From positions 1 through 42,960 of the forward strand of contig JANYHB010000044.1 in assembly GCA_025359265.1 (NCBI GenBank): a stretch of DNA of 42,960 nt, read 5' to 3'. Below, one piece after another: positions 1 to 10,183 of the stretch. Below the pieces are notes generated by a model that saw only the letters and a list, made by a program, of their open reading frames with translations, made no database searches and had not been told where the DNA came from. The translations under genes and the position numbers were made by a program. Each line of letters opens with the position of its first letter. Within the stretch, counting starts at the first letter, position 1. Source of the stretch: Hyphomicrobiales bacterium (GTDB lineage Bacteria; Pseudomonadota; Alphaproteobacteria; Rhizobiales; Aestuariivirgaceae).

Positions 1-2417
1 TAATGCGCCGTGGCCGCCTCTTCGGGCCCGCGCTTGGCGGCACTTGCCGCAGCAGCGGCAGCTTCTTCGGCCACCTCATCCCAGATAATGGGCTCAGGCT
101 GGCGCGTGAGGGCGTGCTTCAAAACATCATCCACCCGCGCCACCGGAATGATTTCCATGCCGTTCTTCACAGAATCCGGCACGTCAGCCAGGTCTTTGGA
201 ATTTTCGTCAGGGATCAACACCGTCTTGATGCCACCGCGCAGTGCCGCCAAAAGTTTTTCTTTTAACCCACCAATCGGCAACACGCGCCCACGCAAGGTG
301 ATCTCGCCGGTCATGGCAATATCTTTGCGCACCGGAATGCCCGTCATCACCGAGACAACAGCCGTGGCCATCGCAATGCCTGCTGAAGGACCATCCTTCG
401 GGGTTGCCCCTTCCGGCACGTGCACGTGAATGTCGCGCTTGTCAAAAACCGGCGGTTTCACGCCAATCGATGTCGCGCGTGAACGCACGTAGGAAGAGGC
501 AGCAGAGATCGACTCTTTCATCACATCTTTCAGATTGCCCGTCACCGTCATGCGGCCCTTGCCGGGCATCATCAGGGCTTCGATGGTCAGCAATTCTCCG
601 CCCACTTCCGTCCATGCCAAACCCGTAACAACCCCAACTTGATCTTCACCCTCAGCCATGTCGTGCTTATATTTCTGCACGCCAAGATATTTTCTGGCAA
701 GTTCAGCATCAACCTTGATCTTTTTCTTCTTGCCCATCATCAAGTCTTTGGTGGCTTTGCGGGAAAGCGAATTAATCTCACGCTCCAAGCTGCGCACCCC
801 GGCTTCACGAGTGTAATTTTCAATCACCACCTTCAAGGCATCGGGCGTCACCTCAAACTCTTTCTTGTCCAAGCCATGGTGTTCCATGGATTTTGGCACA
901 AGATGACGCTTGGCAATTTCAGCCTTTTCCTCTTCAGTATAACCCGCAAGGCGGATGATCTCCATGCGGTCCAGCAAAGCCGGCGGAATGTTCAACGTGT
1001 TGGATGTGGTGACGAACATCACATTCGAAAGATCATATTCAACCTCAAGATAATGATCCATAAACGTATTGTTTTGTTCGGGATCAAGAACCTCCAGCAA
1101 AGCCGCCGAAGGATCCCCACGGAAATCCATGCCCATCTTGTCAATCTCATCCAGCAAGAAAAGCGGATTGCTCTTCTTGGCCTTTTTCATCGACTGGATA
1201 ATCTTGCCCGGCATGGAGCCAATGTAAGTGCGGCGATGACCACGAATTTCGCTTTCATCACGCACACCACCCAGCGACATGCGCACATATTCACGGCCCG
1301 TAGCCTTGGCGATGGATTTGGCCAAAGATGTTTTGCCCACACCTGGGGGCCCAACGAGACACAGAATGGGCCCGCGTAATTTCTTGGTGCGGGTTTGCAC
1401 GGCAAGATATTCAACAATGCGCTCTTTCACTTTGTCGAGGCCAAAGTGATCATTGTCAAGCACGCCTTGGGCGAACTCCAAATCAGATTTCACTTTGGAA
1501 TTATTGTTCCAAGGAATGCTCAACAACCAATCCAGATAATTGCGGACAACTGTGGCTTCCGCAGACATGGGCGCCATTTGCTTAAGCTTTTTAACTTCAG
1601 CTTCTGCCCGCTCACGCGCTTCTTTAGAAAGCTTGGTTTCAGCAATGCGCTTCACAAGTTCTTCAACTTCGTTCTTTTCACCTGCTTCGCCATCGCCCAA
1701 CTCCTTTTGAATGGCCTTCATCTGTTCATTCAAATAATATTCGCGCTGGGTTTTTTCCATCTGGCGCTTCACCCGGCCACGGATGCGCTTTTCAACCTGC
1801 AGAACAGAAATCTCGCCTTCCATCAAGGCAAAGCATTTTTCAAAACGCTCTTCTACAGAGGCTATTTCCAACAGGCCTTGCTTGTCCTTGATCTGCACCG
1901 CCAAATGCGCTGCAATTGTATCGGCCAATTTGGAATGATCAGTAATCTGCCCAATCGTGGCTAAAACTTCTTGCGGCACTTTTTTATTCAACTTGACGTA
2001 TGAGTCAAACTGCTGCGCTGCGGTGCGCGCCAATGCATCCGCATCTGGTCCGGTCTGCACAATGGAAGGCATCGAAGAAATTTCGGCTTCGTAAAACTCT
2101 GGCTTGGGAATAAATCTCTCAACCCTTGCACGCTCGGTTCCTTCAACCAGAACCTTGACTGTGCCGTCAGGCAATTTCAAAAGCTGCAACACCTGGGCCA
2201 AGGTGCCCACGTCATAAATCGTCTCTGCCGTCGGTTCATCATCGCCGGCATTGCGCTGCGCCACCAAAAGAATGCGCTTGTCTTCGCGCATGACTTCTTC
2301 CAATGCCTTGATGGATTTTTCGCGGCCCACGAACAGTGGCACCACCATATGCGGAAACACCACAATGTCGCGCAAAGGTAAAACGGGAAGCGTTTCAGTT
2401 TTAGTATTTTTTGTCAT
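1..2417 (-). CDS. lon: ATP-dependent protease La (Lon), stop codon cut by the window edge
   Basis: Lon is a cytoplasmic AAA+ serine protease that unfolds and degrades damaged and regulatory proteins. The ATG at 2417 follows an AAAGGA-type ribosome site and opens an 805-codon frame; the last two bases seen (TA) are probably the start of a stop codon, so the protein is essentially complete at the family's usual length. An N-terminal substrate domain is followed by the AAA+ module with Walker A GPPGVGKT (lysine 362) and a C-terminal protease domain with PKDGPSAG (catalytic serine 678) and GGLKEK (catalytic lysine, second K, 721). The tail after PEPIIWDE is an alanine-rich stretch. It lies about 100 bases downstream of clpX in the same direction, the usual alphaproteobacterial order clpP-clpX-lon. 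Identification is secure. Confidence 0.97.
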   Translation of the reverse strand, partial: MTKNTKTETLPVLPLRDIVVFPHMVVPLFVGREKSIKALEEVMREDKRILLVAQRNAGDDEPTAETIYDVGTLAQVLQLLKLPDGTVKVLVEGTERARVERFIPKPEFYEAEISSMPSIVQTGPDADALARTAAQQFDSYVKLNKKVPQEVLATIGQITDHSKLADTIAAHLAVQIKDKQGLLEIASVEERFEKCFALMEGEISVLQVEKRIRGRVKRQMEKTQREYYLNEQMKAIQKELGDGEAGEKNEVEELVKRIAETKLSKEARERAEAEVKKLKQMAPMSAEATVVRNYLDWLLSIPWNNNSKVKSDLEFAQGVLDNDHFGLDKVKERIVEYLAVQTRTKKLRGPILCLVGPPGVGKTSLAKSIAKATGREYVRMSLGGVRDESEIRGHRRTYIGSMPGKIIQSMKKAKKSNPLFLLDEIDKMGMDFRGDPSAALLEVLDPEQNNTFMDHYLEVEYDLSNVMFVTTSNTLNIPPALLDRMEIIRLAGYTEEEKAEIAKRHLVPKSMEHHGLDKKEFEVTPDALKVVIENYTREAGVRSLEREINSLSRKATKDLMMGKKKKIKVDAELARKYLGVQKYKHDMAEGEDQVGVVTGLAWTEVGGELLTIEALMMPGKGRMTVTGNLKDVMKESISAASSYVRSRATSIGVKPPVFDKRDIHVHVPEGATPKDGPSAGIAMATAVVSVMTGIPVRKDIAMTGEITLRGRVLPIGGLKEKLLAALRGGIKTVLIPDENSKDLADVPDSVKNGMEIIPVARVDDVLKHALTRQPEPIIWDEVAEEAAAAAASAAKRGPEEAATAH

Positions 2418-2477
2418 AATCATTCCTTTCGCGCGGTAGTTCCTGCCCTGAATTCAGCAACAGGTTCCGCCAGTATT

Positions 2478-2510
2478 GAAAGTGATGTGGATATGGCCCG
2501 CGCCACTTTC
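2478..2510 (-). terminator. Possible hairpin between clpX and lon
   Basis: A 7-bp inverted repeat (GAAAGTG at 2478-2484, CACTTTC at 2504-2510) lies just after the clpX stop codon. It has a 19-base loop and no following T-tract, so it could be a weak attenuating hairpin or chance. Confidence 0.2.
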
Positions 2511-2521
2511 AAGCCTTCTAT

Positions 2522-3805
2522 TTACGCCGAAGCCGGCAAAGACTTCGCGTTCGCAGTTTTCTCTCGGTCTGCATAAATCAGCAAGGGCTTGGCATCGCCA
2601 GCGACCACTTCTTTTGAGATCACAACTTCTTCCACACCATCCATGCCGGGAAGATCATACATCGTATCCAACAAGATACTTTCCATGATGGAACGAAGAC
2701 CACGCGCACCCGTCTTGCGCTCAATCGCACGCCGCGCAATCGCTTTCATGCTGTCATCAGGAATGGTGAGCTTCACCCCCTCCATTTCAAACAGGCGCTG
2801 ATACTGCTTAACGATGGCATTCTTGGGCTCGCCCAAAATTTGCACAAGTGCGGCTTCATCCAAATCTTCCAGCGTGGCCACCACCGGCAAACGGCCAACG
2901 AATTCTGGAATCAATCCAAAGCGCAGCAAATCTTCAGGCTCCAGTTCACGCAGCACTGTGCCCGTGCGCCGATCGTCTGGCCCGCGCACAGTGGCGGCAA
3001 AACCAATGCCAGTGCCTTTTGAGCGCTGCGAAATAATCCGCTCCAGCCCGGCAAAAGCGCCGCCGCAGATAAACAGAATATTGGAAGTGTCAACTTGCAG
3101 GAATTCTTGTTGGGGATGTTTGCGCCCACCTTGCGGTGGAACCGAGGCAACCGTGCCTTCCATGATTTTCAACAACGCTTGTTGCACGCCTTCACCCGAA
3201 ACATCCCGCGTGATCGATGGATTGTCTGATTTTCGCGAAATTTTATCAATTTCATCGATGTAAACAATGCCGCGTTGCGCTTTTTCAACGTTATAGTCAG
3301 CCGCTTGCAGCAGTTTGAGAATGATGTTCTCTACGTCTTCGCCCACATAACCGGCTTCTGTCAAAGTTGTGGCATCAGCCATGGTGAAAGGCACGTCCAA
3401 AATACGCGCCAAAGTTTGCGCCAGCAGCGTCTTGCCAGAGCCGGTTGGACCAACCAACATGATGTTTGATTTTGCCAACTCAACGTCACCGGCATTTTTC
3501 GTGCCGTGGTTCAAGCGCTTGTAGTGATTATGAACCGCAACGGAAAGCACGCGCTTGGCGTGATCTTGGCCAATCACATAATCATCCAGCACTTTGCGAA
3601 TTTCATGCGGTGTTGGAACCCCGTCTTTGGATTTAGTGAGTGAAGACTTGTTTTCTTCACGGATAATGTCCATGCACAGTTCAACGCATTCATCACAAAT
3701 AAACACGGTGGGGCCTGCAATCAGCTTGCGCACCTCATGCTGGCTTTTGCCGCAGAACGAACAATACAGCGTGTTCTTGCTGTCAGATGTCGCGTTCTTG
3801 CTCAT
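2522..3805 (-). CDS. clpX: ATP-dependent Clp protease ATP-binding subunit ClpX
   Basis: ClpX is the hexameric AAA+ unfoldase that feeds proteins into ClpP. The 427-residue protein has the N-terminal zinc-binding domain with cysteines 15, 18, 37 and 40, Walker A GPTGSGKT (119-126), the pore loop GYVG (152-155), Walker B VYIDEID (181-187) and the IGF loop (267-269) that docks on ClpP. The ATG at 3805 follows a GAGGAAAT ribosome site. All motifs of an active unfoldase are present. It sits between clpP and lon, about 165 bases from clpP, so it may have its own promoter as well as read-through from clpP. Confidence 0.98.
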   Translation of the reverse strand: MSKNATSDSKNTLYCSFCGKSQHEVRKLIAGPTVFICDECVELCMDIIREENKSSLTKSKDGVPTPHEIRKVLDDYVIGQDHAKRVLSVAVHNHYKRLNHGTKNAGDVELAKSNIMLVGPTGSGKTLLAQTLARILDVPFTMADATTLTEAGYVGEDVENIILKLLQAADYNVEKAQRGIVYIDEIDKISRKSDNPSITRDVSGEGVQQALLKIMEGTVASVPPQGGRKHPQQEFLQVDTSNILFICGGAFAGLERIISQRSKGTGIGFAATVRGPDDRRTGTVLRELEPEDLLRFGLIPEFVGRLPVVATLEDLDEAALVQILGEPKNAIVKQYQRLFEMEGVKLTIPDDSMKAIARRAIERKTGARGLRSIMESILLDTMYDLPGMDGVEEVVISKEVVAGDAKPLLIYADREKTANAKSLPASA

Positions 3806-3970
3806 ATTTCCTCACTTTCAGGACTCAACTACAAATCAATAAATAACGTAGACTAGACCAAATCAGACTGCACAATCCAGCTAACTACGGCAATGTTAAG
3901 CAATTCTTTCACAAGAAATCCCAAGGCACCACCTTGCGTTGCGCTGTTCAACTTTAATAGTCCTCGCTAA

Positions 3971-4603
3971 CTATTTGGAATCGCTCATCTCTGGGCGTTT
4001 GGTCAGGATTTTATCAATCAATCCAAAAGCCACCGCTTGTTCCGCCGTCATAAAATTATCTCTTTCCAGGGCATCCTCAATCTCTTTGTAGCTTCGCCCA
4101 GTATGCTTGACGTAAATTTCATTCAGCCGCTTTTTGGAATCTTCGACATTGCGCGCATGGATCATAATGTCTGTCACCTGCCCCTGATAACCACCCGAAG
4201 GCTGATGCACCATCACAGATGAATGCGGCAAAGCAAAGCGCATGTCTTTATGGCCCGCCGTCAAAAGCAGAGAACCCATTGAAGCCGCCTGCCCCATCAC
4301 CGTGGTGGAAATGACGGGCCTGATAAATTGCATCGTATCATAGATCGCCATGCCAGAGGTCACAGACCCGCCTGGGGAATTGATATACATGGAAATTTCC
4401 TTCTTGGGATTTTCCGCCTCAAGAAACAAAAGTTGCATGCAGATGGAAGCGGCCACTTGGTCATCAATCGCGCTGTTGATGAAGATGATGCGCTCACGCA
4501 AAAGCCGCGAAGGCAAATCATAAACCCGTTCGCCCCGACTTTCTTGTTGGATAACAGATGGCCAAAACGAAGCCGTGGGAGAGATAGACATTGGATCGTA
4601 CAT
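3971..4603 (-). CDS. clpP: ATP-dependent Clp protease proteolytic subunit ClpP
   Basis: ClpP forms the double-heptamer serine protease chamber served by ClpX. The 210-residue sequence has the complete triad: serine 108 in GQAASMGS, histidine 133 in VMVHQP, and aspartate 182 in ERDNFM. The N-terminal propeptide-like stretch of about 15 residues is typical. The ATG at 4603 is preceded by GAAGAGGC at good spacing. It is the first gene of the clpP-clpX-lon group on this strand. Confidence 0.98.
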   Translation of the reverse strand: MYDPMSISPTASFWPSVIQQESRGERVYDLPSRLLRERIIFINSAIDDQVAASICMQLLFLEAENPKKEISMYINSPGGSVTSGMAIYDTMQFIRPVISTTVMGQAASMGSLLLTAGHKDMRFALPHSSVMVHQPSGGYQGQVTDIMIHARNVEDSKKRLNEIYVKHTGRSYKEIEDALERDNFMTAEQAVAFGLIDKILTKRPEMSDSK

Positions 4604-4693
4604 ATTTTGCCTCTTCAGCAGTGAATCAGTTGTCGGTCTGCCACATTAGATAGGGGTGGTTGGCCAGAAGTGAAAGGGGCCACGCAATGGAAC

Positions 4694-5539
4694 TCAATGA
4701 AGGGTTTTCTGCCGCGCCGCCTGCGCTGCATCCGCCAGTTTTTCCATGTTTTCATTGTTGCGCCGCGTGGCTGCTTCGAAACGGTCTTCGAAATCCGCAA
4801 GGTTCTTCTTCGGCTCCAAATAAAAAGCCGTAAATTTCATCACGCGGATGAGGAAATGCAACAATATCCGCCCTGGCCACTTCATCGGCCTGTCAAAATC
4901 AAATATCAAGATCACGCGTTCATCGCTCGTGTTGTTCCACACTTCATGTTCATAGGTGTCATCCAACACGAAAATCTGCCCGGGCTTCCAAACGCGGAAT
5001 TCATTACCAACACGAATGCGGCAGCTCTCTGCGTCTTTGGGGATGATCAACCCCAAATGGGCCCGCAAGATCCCCTTGGAGACGCCTTGATGCGGCGGAA
5101 TATGATAGCCTGGCGATAGAATAGAAAACCACGAAATTTCAATATTGGGCACTTTTTCCAAAAGCGAAGCGGTGAATGGAGCCTGCGCGCAATTTTTATT
5201 TAATTTCTCGCCAAAGCCATAGAGGAAGAACGTCCGCCAATTTTTGCCTGTGGCAATTTTCACTTGGTCGGGTGAGACTTCTTGGAATGCTGGAATCTCT
5301 TCGCGATTTTTGAGGATCTCCCGCACTTCGTCTCTGATCTTTTCCCAATTATCTGCAAACGTCTGTAAAAATGGAAAGCTCTCGTTGTGTAAAAATGGCT
5401 TGTCACCCACCAGACTTTGCCTGCTGAAAAACTTTTCCAAAACCCGCGTCAGCTTTTCGCCCGTGGTATAAACAGCATTGCGCCGCCACGCACGGTAACG
5501 CTGTGCCAGAGTTGCATTTATTCTCGGTGTGTCGCTCAT
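4694..5539 (-). CDS. Aspartyl/asparaginyl beta-hydroxylase family protein
   Basis: The 281-residue protein belongs to the Fe(II)/2-oxoglutarate-dependent AspH/LpxO-like hydroxylases. The core runs from about residue 90 to 225 with HLGLIIP (histidine 161), DDTYEHEVWN (histidine 198) and ERVILIFD (arginine 208); by analogy with AspH the two histidines hold iron and the arginine binds 2-oxoglutarate. The family includes peptide aspartate/asparagine hydroxylases and the lipid A hydroxylase LpxO, and the sequence alone does not choose between them. A hydrophobic stretch near residues 224-240 (ILLHFLIRVMKFTAFYL) could associate with the membrane, which would suit a lipid substrate. The ATG at 5539 is preferred over an upstream TTG at 5548. 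It lies just upstream of clpP, about 90 bases away, with no visible functional link. Confidence 0.85.
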   Translation of the reverse strand: MSDTPRINATLAQRYRAWRRNAVYTTGEKLTRVLEKFFSRQSLVGDKPFLHNESFPFLQTFADNWEKIRDEVREILKNREEIPAFQEVSPDQVKIATGKNWRTFFLYGFGEKLNKNCAQAPFTASLLEKVPNIEISWFSILSPGYHIPPHQGVSKGILRAHLGLIIPKDAESCRIRVGNEFRVWKPGQIFVLDDTYEHEVWNNTSDERVILIFDFDRPMKWPGRILLHFLIRVMKFTAFYLEPKKNLADFEDRFEAATRRNNENMEKLADAAQAARQKTLH

Positions 5540-5708
5540 TCGCCTCAATCCGCCACATGAATCAGGCTAAAAAAAGCCCGAACACTGTCATACTAGCGCG
5601 TTCACGAATTGTTACCAAGTTGAAATATTGAACGCCAAAACCATTCATCGACGGAAGTCGCACAATGACGCGTCAATTCATCACACGTTGGAGAACCTGG
5701 AGAACCCG

Positions 5709-7163
5709 ATGGTAGCAATGCCCCCGCCATATGCCATGTTGGCCTTCACCCGTTTTGGGTTGGGCCCGAGGTTTGATCTTTCGGAAACCGAACGCGCCGC
5801 ATTGCTGGCTGATCCAAAAGCCGCCCTGAAATCCGAATTGCTGCCCAGCAATGCAATCCTGCAAGGACCCGACTTGGCATCGACAAAAGATGCGTTGATC
5901 GCTTTTTTTGAGGCGCAACAGCAGAAGAAAATGCTCAAGGATCAAATGGCATATGCGGCGTCACCAAACACCCAAATGGCGGCGTCTTCAAACGTCTCGG
6001 CCAACGATAAGCCGGTGGCTTCAATGCTGCCTGATAGTGCCAAGCCACAATTGGTGAGGCGCGAAGCCATTACCACAGAATCGCAAGCCCGCTTTCAAAA
6101 AGCCTTCGACAGCAAAACCGGCTTCATTGAGAGATTGGTGTATTTTTGGTCCAACCATTTTTGCGTCTCAGCCGTTAAGGGCGGCCCTACCGCAGTGGCC
6201 GCAGGAAGTTTTGAACGTGAGGCGATCAGGCCCTTCTTGCTCGGCAAATTTGCCGACATGTTGAAGGCGGTTGAACAGCACCCCGCCATGTTATCTTATC
6301 TTGATAACCGGGACTCGCTAGGCCCCAACTCAAAAGCCGGGCAAAATCGCAAGAAGGGCCTGAATGAAAATCTCGCACGCGAGATTATGGAGCTCCATAC
6401 GCTGGGCTTAAAAGCTGGATACACCCAGACTGACGTCACATCGCTGGCCCGCATGATTACGGGTTGGACGTTTCCCGGCATCAACAGTAACAAAGCCGAG
6501 CCTGCGGTTTTCACCTTCAACGGCAACGCCCATGAACCCGGCATCCAGACACTATTGGGCAAATCCTATGAGCAACCAGGCTTGGCGCAAGGAGAAGCCG
6601 CTCTGCACAACCTGGCGCATCACCCCGCCACAGCCAGCCACATCGCTTTTAAATTTGCCCGCCATTTTGTGGCCGATGATCCACCACAACAGCTTGTGCA
6701 GAAACTTGCGAAGAATTTTCTGGCCAGCGATGGTGATCTGAAATCTTTCACCATCACTTTGCTGGATGATGACAGCGCCTGGAATACCGCTCCACAAAAA
6801 ATGCGTTCCCCCCAGGAATACTTGCTGGCGTCGGCGCGGGCATTGAATTTGCCGCCTAACAACCCCCAGCCTTTGGCCAACGCCCTCGCCAGCTTGGGTC
6901 AGCCTCTATGGCGGCCGCCAGGCCCGAACGGTCACGGCGATACGCAAGACGTTTGGGCCTCGCCCGAGGGTATGAAAGTGCGCCTGTCTTATGCCTCACA
7001 AATGGCCAAGCAGACGCAAATTACGGGCAATCCACTCGATATTCTAAACCAAACGTTGGGCGATACTGTTTCAACCGATACCAAACAAGCGGTGGCCCGC
7101 GCCGAGTCGCGTCAGCAAGCTTTGGCCTTGATGTTGATGTCGCCGGAATTTCAACTGCGTTGA
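5709..7163 (+). CDS. DUF1800 family protein
   Basis: A 484-residue member of the DUF1800 family, recognised by the N-terminal FTRFGLGPR motif, the central VYFWSNHF and ENLAREIMELHTLG motifs and the GWTFPG motif. The biochemical function of the family is not known; members are typically encoded beside a DUF1501 protein, as here. I chose the ATG at 5709 because it has GGAG at 5699-5702 and the FTRFGLG motif normally lies close to the N terminus; the frame is open to a TTG at 5628, which has no comparable site. No signal peptide is evident at either start. Its stop codon overlaps an ATG of the next frame (TGATG), so the pair is probably translationally coupled. Confidence 0.85.
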   Translation: MVAMPPPYAMLAFTRFGLGPRFDLSETERAALLADPKAALKSELLPSNAILQGPDLASTKDALIAFFEAQQQKKMLKDQMAYAASPNTQMAASSNVSANDKPVASMLPDSAKPQLVRREAITTESQARFQKAFDSKTGFIERLVYFWSNHFCVSAVKGGPTAVAAGSFEREAIRPFLLGKFADMLKAVEQHPAMLSYLDNRDSLGPNSKAGQNRKKGLNENLAREIMELHTLGLKAGYTQTDVTSLARMITGWTFPGINSNKAEPAVFTFNGNAHEPGIQTLLGKSYEQPGLAQGEAALHNLAHHPATASHIAFKFARHFVADDPPQQLVQKLAKNFLASDGDLKSFTITLLDDDSAWNTAPQKMRSPQEYLLASARALNLPPNNPQPLANALASLGQPLWRPPGPNGHGDTQDVWASPEGMKVRLSYASQMAKQTQITGNPLDILNQTLGDTVSTDTKQAVARAESRQQALALMLMSPEFQLR

Positions 7164-7177
7164 TGAATGGAGCCGAA

Positions 7178-8422
7178 ATGACCATACAAAATTCTCTGCC
7201 ACTCTTGTGTGAAGTTCCATCGCTCTCGCGGCGCCGCCTTCTTGGCTTCAGCGGCGCACTTGTTGCTTCAGCCTTTATCCCCAAATTTGCCCGCGCCGCT
7301 GATGGCCGCGACCCGCGCTTCATCGCCATCATTTTACGTGGCGCAATGGATGGGCTTTCAGCTGTGGCCCCGGTGGGAGACCCAGACTACGCAGCCCTCC
7401 ACGGTGATTTGGCCCTCACCACGTCTGGAGATGGGGCCGGCATTGTGTTGGATAGTTTCTTCAGCCTCAACCCTGCCATGAGCAACTTTGCCAGGCTCTA
7501 TCAAAAAGGCCAAGCCGCAGTCATTCACGCCTCAGCCACGGGTTACCGTGATCGCTCACACTTTGATGGCCAAGATGTTTTAGAAAGTGGTTATGCCGGG
7601 CCGGGCCGCACCGATTCAGGCTGGCTCAACCGCGCCATAGCGTTACTTCCACAGGGCCAGCGTGTAGGAAAACCCAGCAGCTTGGCCGTAGGGGCAACGG
7701 CCCCACTCATCATCCGCGGCCCAGCCGAAACCTTAGGCTGGGCACCCGCCAACTTGCCCGATCCCGGCGCTGATTTGAACAAGCGCCTGCTGGATCTCTA
7801 TGCCCACACCAACCCCAAGCTTGGCAACCTGTTGAGTGAAGGATTATCGGCGCAAACCATCGCAAACGGCCAATCTTCGATGGTAAAAAACGCTGCGGAT
7901 CTCCCCGGCCAAATGGCCGCCCAAGCCCGTGGTGCTGCCCGCATTATGTCAGCTGACGATGGGCCCCGTATTGCCGCCATGGCCTTTGACGGTTGGGACA
8001 CGCATGAGAATGAAGGCGGCGCCAAGGGCCGCTTATTTAATCTGCTGACTGAGCTTGACAGTGCAATAGCAGAACTTGAATCAGGGCTGGGGGCAGCAGC
8101 GTGGGCGCAAACTTCCATCGTTGTGATGACCGAGTTTGGCCGCACTGCTGCAATCAACGGCACGGAAGGCACCGATCATGGCACGGGCACACTGTCATTC
8201 TTGGCCGGTGGCGCAATCAAAGGCGGCCGCGTTATTTCAGATTGGCCCGGATTGAAACCCGCCCAGCTTTACGAAGGCCGAGACCTGAAGCCCACCACTG
8301 ATGTGCGCAGCGTCTTAAAAGGCCTGCTGGCAGACCAACTGGGTGTGAGTGAACAAACACTGGCGCAATCCATCTTTCCTGATTCCGGCGATGTGAAACC
8401 GATGAAGGGCTTGATTGTCTAG
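7178..8422 (+). CDS. DUF1501 family protein with Tat signal
   Basis: A 414-residue DUF1501 family protein, a group related to alkaline-phosphatase/sulfatase-like folds but without an assigned reaction. The N terminus carries a twin-arginine signal: SRRRLLGFSG at residues 17-26, a hydrophobic core and an ARA|AD cleavage site near 40, so it is predicted to be exported folded to the periplasm. Later motifs include LRGAMDGL near residue 53, YRDRSHFDGQ, GWDTHENEG and MTEFGRTAAINGTEGTDHG, all typical of the family. The ATG at 7178 has GGAG 5 bases upstream; an ATG at 7163 that overlaps the DUF1800 stop is the alternative. It is co-transcribed with DUF1800 and convergent with tig. Confidence 0.87.
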   Translation: MTIQNSLPLLCEVPSLSRRRLLGFSGALVASAFIPKFARAADGRDPRFIAIILRGAMDGLSAVAPVGDPDYAALHGDLALTTSGDGAGIVLDSFFSLNPAMSNFARLYQKGQAAVIHASATGYRDRSHFDGQDVLESGYAGPGRTDSGWLNRAIALLPQGQRVGKPSSLAVGATAPLIIRGPAETLGWAPANLPDPGADLNKRLLDLYAHTNPKLGNLLSEGLSAQTIANGQSSMVKNAADLPGQMAAQARGAARIMSADDGPRIAAMAFDGWDTHENEGGAKGRLFNLLTELDSAIAELESGLGAAAWAQTSIVVMTEFGRTAAINGTEGTDHGTGTLSFLAGGAIKGGRVISDWPGLKPAQLYEGRDLKPTTDVRSVLKGLLADQLGVSEQTLAQSIFPDSGDVKPMKGLIV

Positions 8423-8461
8423 GCCCGGCCGACGCATCGCAAAATGCCTCGGCTTGGAGGC

Positions 8462-9826
8462 CTACGCCGCGTCTTCGTCTTCCACCATCTTGCGCAAATC
8501 TTCGCGCGACACGTGCTTGTCTGTCACTTTGGCTTTACCCACAATCAGATCAACAACTTTCTGCTCGAATATGGGCCCACGCAGTTCAAGCAGAGCATTC
8601 TGGTTGGTGCGGTAGAAATCAAACACCTGTTTTTCCTGGCCAGGGAATTGGCGAGCGCGCGAAATCAGGGCCTGCTGCAATTCCTGGTCGGTGATCGTCA
8701 CACTTTCCTTTTCACCGATGGTGCCCAACACCAGCCCGAGGCGCACCCGGCGTTCAGCAATTTTGTGATAGTCGGCACGGGCTTTTTCTTCGGTTGTGTC
8801 TTCATCTGCAAAGCTTTTGCCCGCCTTCTGCATTTCTTGCTCAAGGGCCTTCCAGATGGTTTCGAATTCACCATCCACCAACTTTTGCGGCAGCTCAAAA
8901 CTGTATTGTTTGTCCATGGCATCCAGAACGTCACGCTTCAACTTCATCGCCGTCAATTGGCCATGCTCACGCTCCAGGCTGGATTTGACCATATCTTTCA
9001 ACTTGGCCAAATCTTCAAAACCTACCTTCTTGGCAAAGTCTTCATCAATCTTGCTTTCGGCAGGTTGCTCAACGCTCTTCACTTTCACGGCGAATGTTGC
9101 GTCTTTGCTTGCCAGATGCGCCGCCCCGTAGTTGGCCGGAAACGTCACCTTCACTGCCACATCGTCGCCTGCTTTGGCGCCGGTTAGTTGCTCTTCAAAA
9201 CCCGGAATGAATTGGCCAGAGCCAATTTCCAACGGAATGTCCTCGCCCTTGCCGCCGTCAAATTCCACACCGTCGATTGTGCCCAAATAATCAATCATCA
9301 CGCGGTCACCCTTGGCCGCCGCGGAACCTTCGGCCTTGGCTTCAAAATTCTTGGCCTGATCAGCCAGATTTTTCATCGCTTCATCCATGTGGGCGTCACT
9401 AGGCGCAACCAGATGTTTGTGAAGCTCTAAGCCTGTGAAGTCTTTCACCTCAAATTCCGGAACGATTTCGGAAGCCACCGTGAAGGCAAGATCAGCCTTG
9501 CCGGCGATCACATCATTCACCTCTTTTTCGTCTTCCGGCAGCTTCACGTCTGGCGCGTAAGCCGGCTTCAACTTGCGATCGGCAAACACCTGGCGCGATT
9601 GCGCATCCACTTTTTCTTGGATCACTTCCGCCATGGCGGATTTGCCATAGAGATTTTTCACATGGGAAACTGGCACCTTGCCAGGACGAAAGCCTTTAAT
9701 CTGGGCCTTGCCAGCAATGTCTTTGAGCTTGGCATCCAATTCCTTATTCAAGTCAGCGGCGGCAACCACCACTTTGAATTCACGCTTCAAGCCAGCGTTC
9801 AGCGTTTCTGTAACTTGCATGTTCAT
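8462..9826 (-). CDS. tig: Trigger factor, ribosome-associated chaperone
   Basis: Trigger factor binds the ribosomal exit tunnel and shields nascent chains. The 454-residue protein (452 if the ATG at 9820 is used; both follow the same GAGAG site) has the N-terminal ribosome-binding domain with the signature region FRPGKVP, a central FKBP-type peptidyl-prolyl isomerase domain around residues 160-245 (DRVMIDYLGTIDG, IPLEIGSGQFIPGFEEQL) and a long helical C-terminal substrate-binding domain. In many bacteria tig directly precedes clpP; here it points the same way but is separated from clpP by about 4 kb holding three unrelated genes. Confidence 0.97.
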   Translation of the reverse strand: MNMQVTETLNAGLKREFKVVVAAADLNKELDAKLKDIAGKAQIKGFRPGKVPVSHVKNLYGKSAMAEVIQEKVDAQSRQVFADRKLKPAYAPDVKLPEDEKEVNDVIAGKADLAFTVASEIVPEFEVKDFTGLELHKHLVAPSDAHMDEAMKNLADQAKNFEAKAEGSAAAKGDRVMIDYLGTIDGVEFDGGKGEDIPLEIGSGQFIPGFEEQLTGAKAGDDVAVKVTFPANYGAAHLASKDATFAVKVKSVEQPAESKIDEDFAKKVGFEDLAKLKDMVKSSLEREHGQLTAMKLKRDVLDAMDKQYSFELPQKLVDGEFETIWKALEQEMQKAGKSFADEDTTEEKARADYHKIAERRVRLGLVLGTIGEKESVTITDQELQQALISRARQFPGQEKQVFDFYRTNQNALLELRGPIFEQKVVDLIVGKAKVTDKHVSREDLRKMVEDEDAA

Positions 9827-9857
9827 TTCACTCTCAAATAATCTGGCGCAGTGCTGC

Positions 9858-9942
9858 TGGTGCGGGCGGAGGGACTTGAACCCCCACGGGTTACCCCACA
9901 GGAACCTAAATCCTGCGTGTCTACCAATTTCACCACGTCCGC
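9858..9942 (-). tRNA. tRNA-Leu(UAG)
   Basis: An 85-base class II tRNA on the minus strand with encoded CCA (9860-9858). The acceptor begins GCGGACG; the anticodon arm CAGGA/TCCTG encloses a seven-base loop with UAG in the middle; there is a long variable arm (GTGGGGTAACCCCGT) and a GTTCAAG T-loop, all as expected for tRNA-Leu. Confidence 0.96.
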
Positions 9943-10152
9943 GTAAGCAGCGTCACTGCCCCAACGGGCTTCCTTAGTTGCCGCCGCCTATAGCAGAGGG
10001 ATTTTGTGAATGGAAAGAGGAAATGGGGCTGCTTAATGTAATTTATTTAGTTACCATTATGGAACTTCACCCTAACAAAGGATTGTTCTCTCTGCTGAAC
10101 GGCATTATTCGCACAAGTTGGCAATCTCAGACACCTGCACCCTGCCAAAGCC

Positions 10153-10183
10153 AAAAAGCCGGATCGACTGCGCTCCGGCTTTA
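10153..10183 (-). terminator. Rho-independent terminator of rarA
   Basis: A 9-bp perfect stem (AAAGCCGGA at 10155-10163 with TCCGGCTTT at 10174-10182) with a 10-base loop lies immediately beyond the rarA stop codon. On the minus strand it ends in TTTTT, as expected for termination of the degP-rarA transcript. Confidence 0.75.

Noticed and set aside
2480-2515. Sigma-32-like promoter before lon (CTTGAAA ... CCATAT on the minus strand)
   Set aside because: The two elements are only 10 bases apart, shorter than the usual heat-shock promoter spacing, and they overlap the hairpin after clpX. lon may still be heat-induced.
5567-5585. GGCT-A7-GCC hairpin upstream of the hydroxylase gene
   Set aside because: The stem is too short and it lies in a divergent promoter region, where a terminator would serve no gene.
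8444-9187. A 247-codon plus-strand frame opposite tig
   Set aside because: It is antisense to the conserved trigger factor and shows no domain or start signal.
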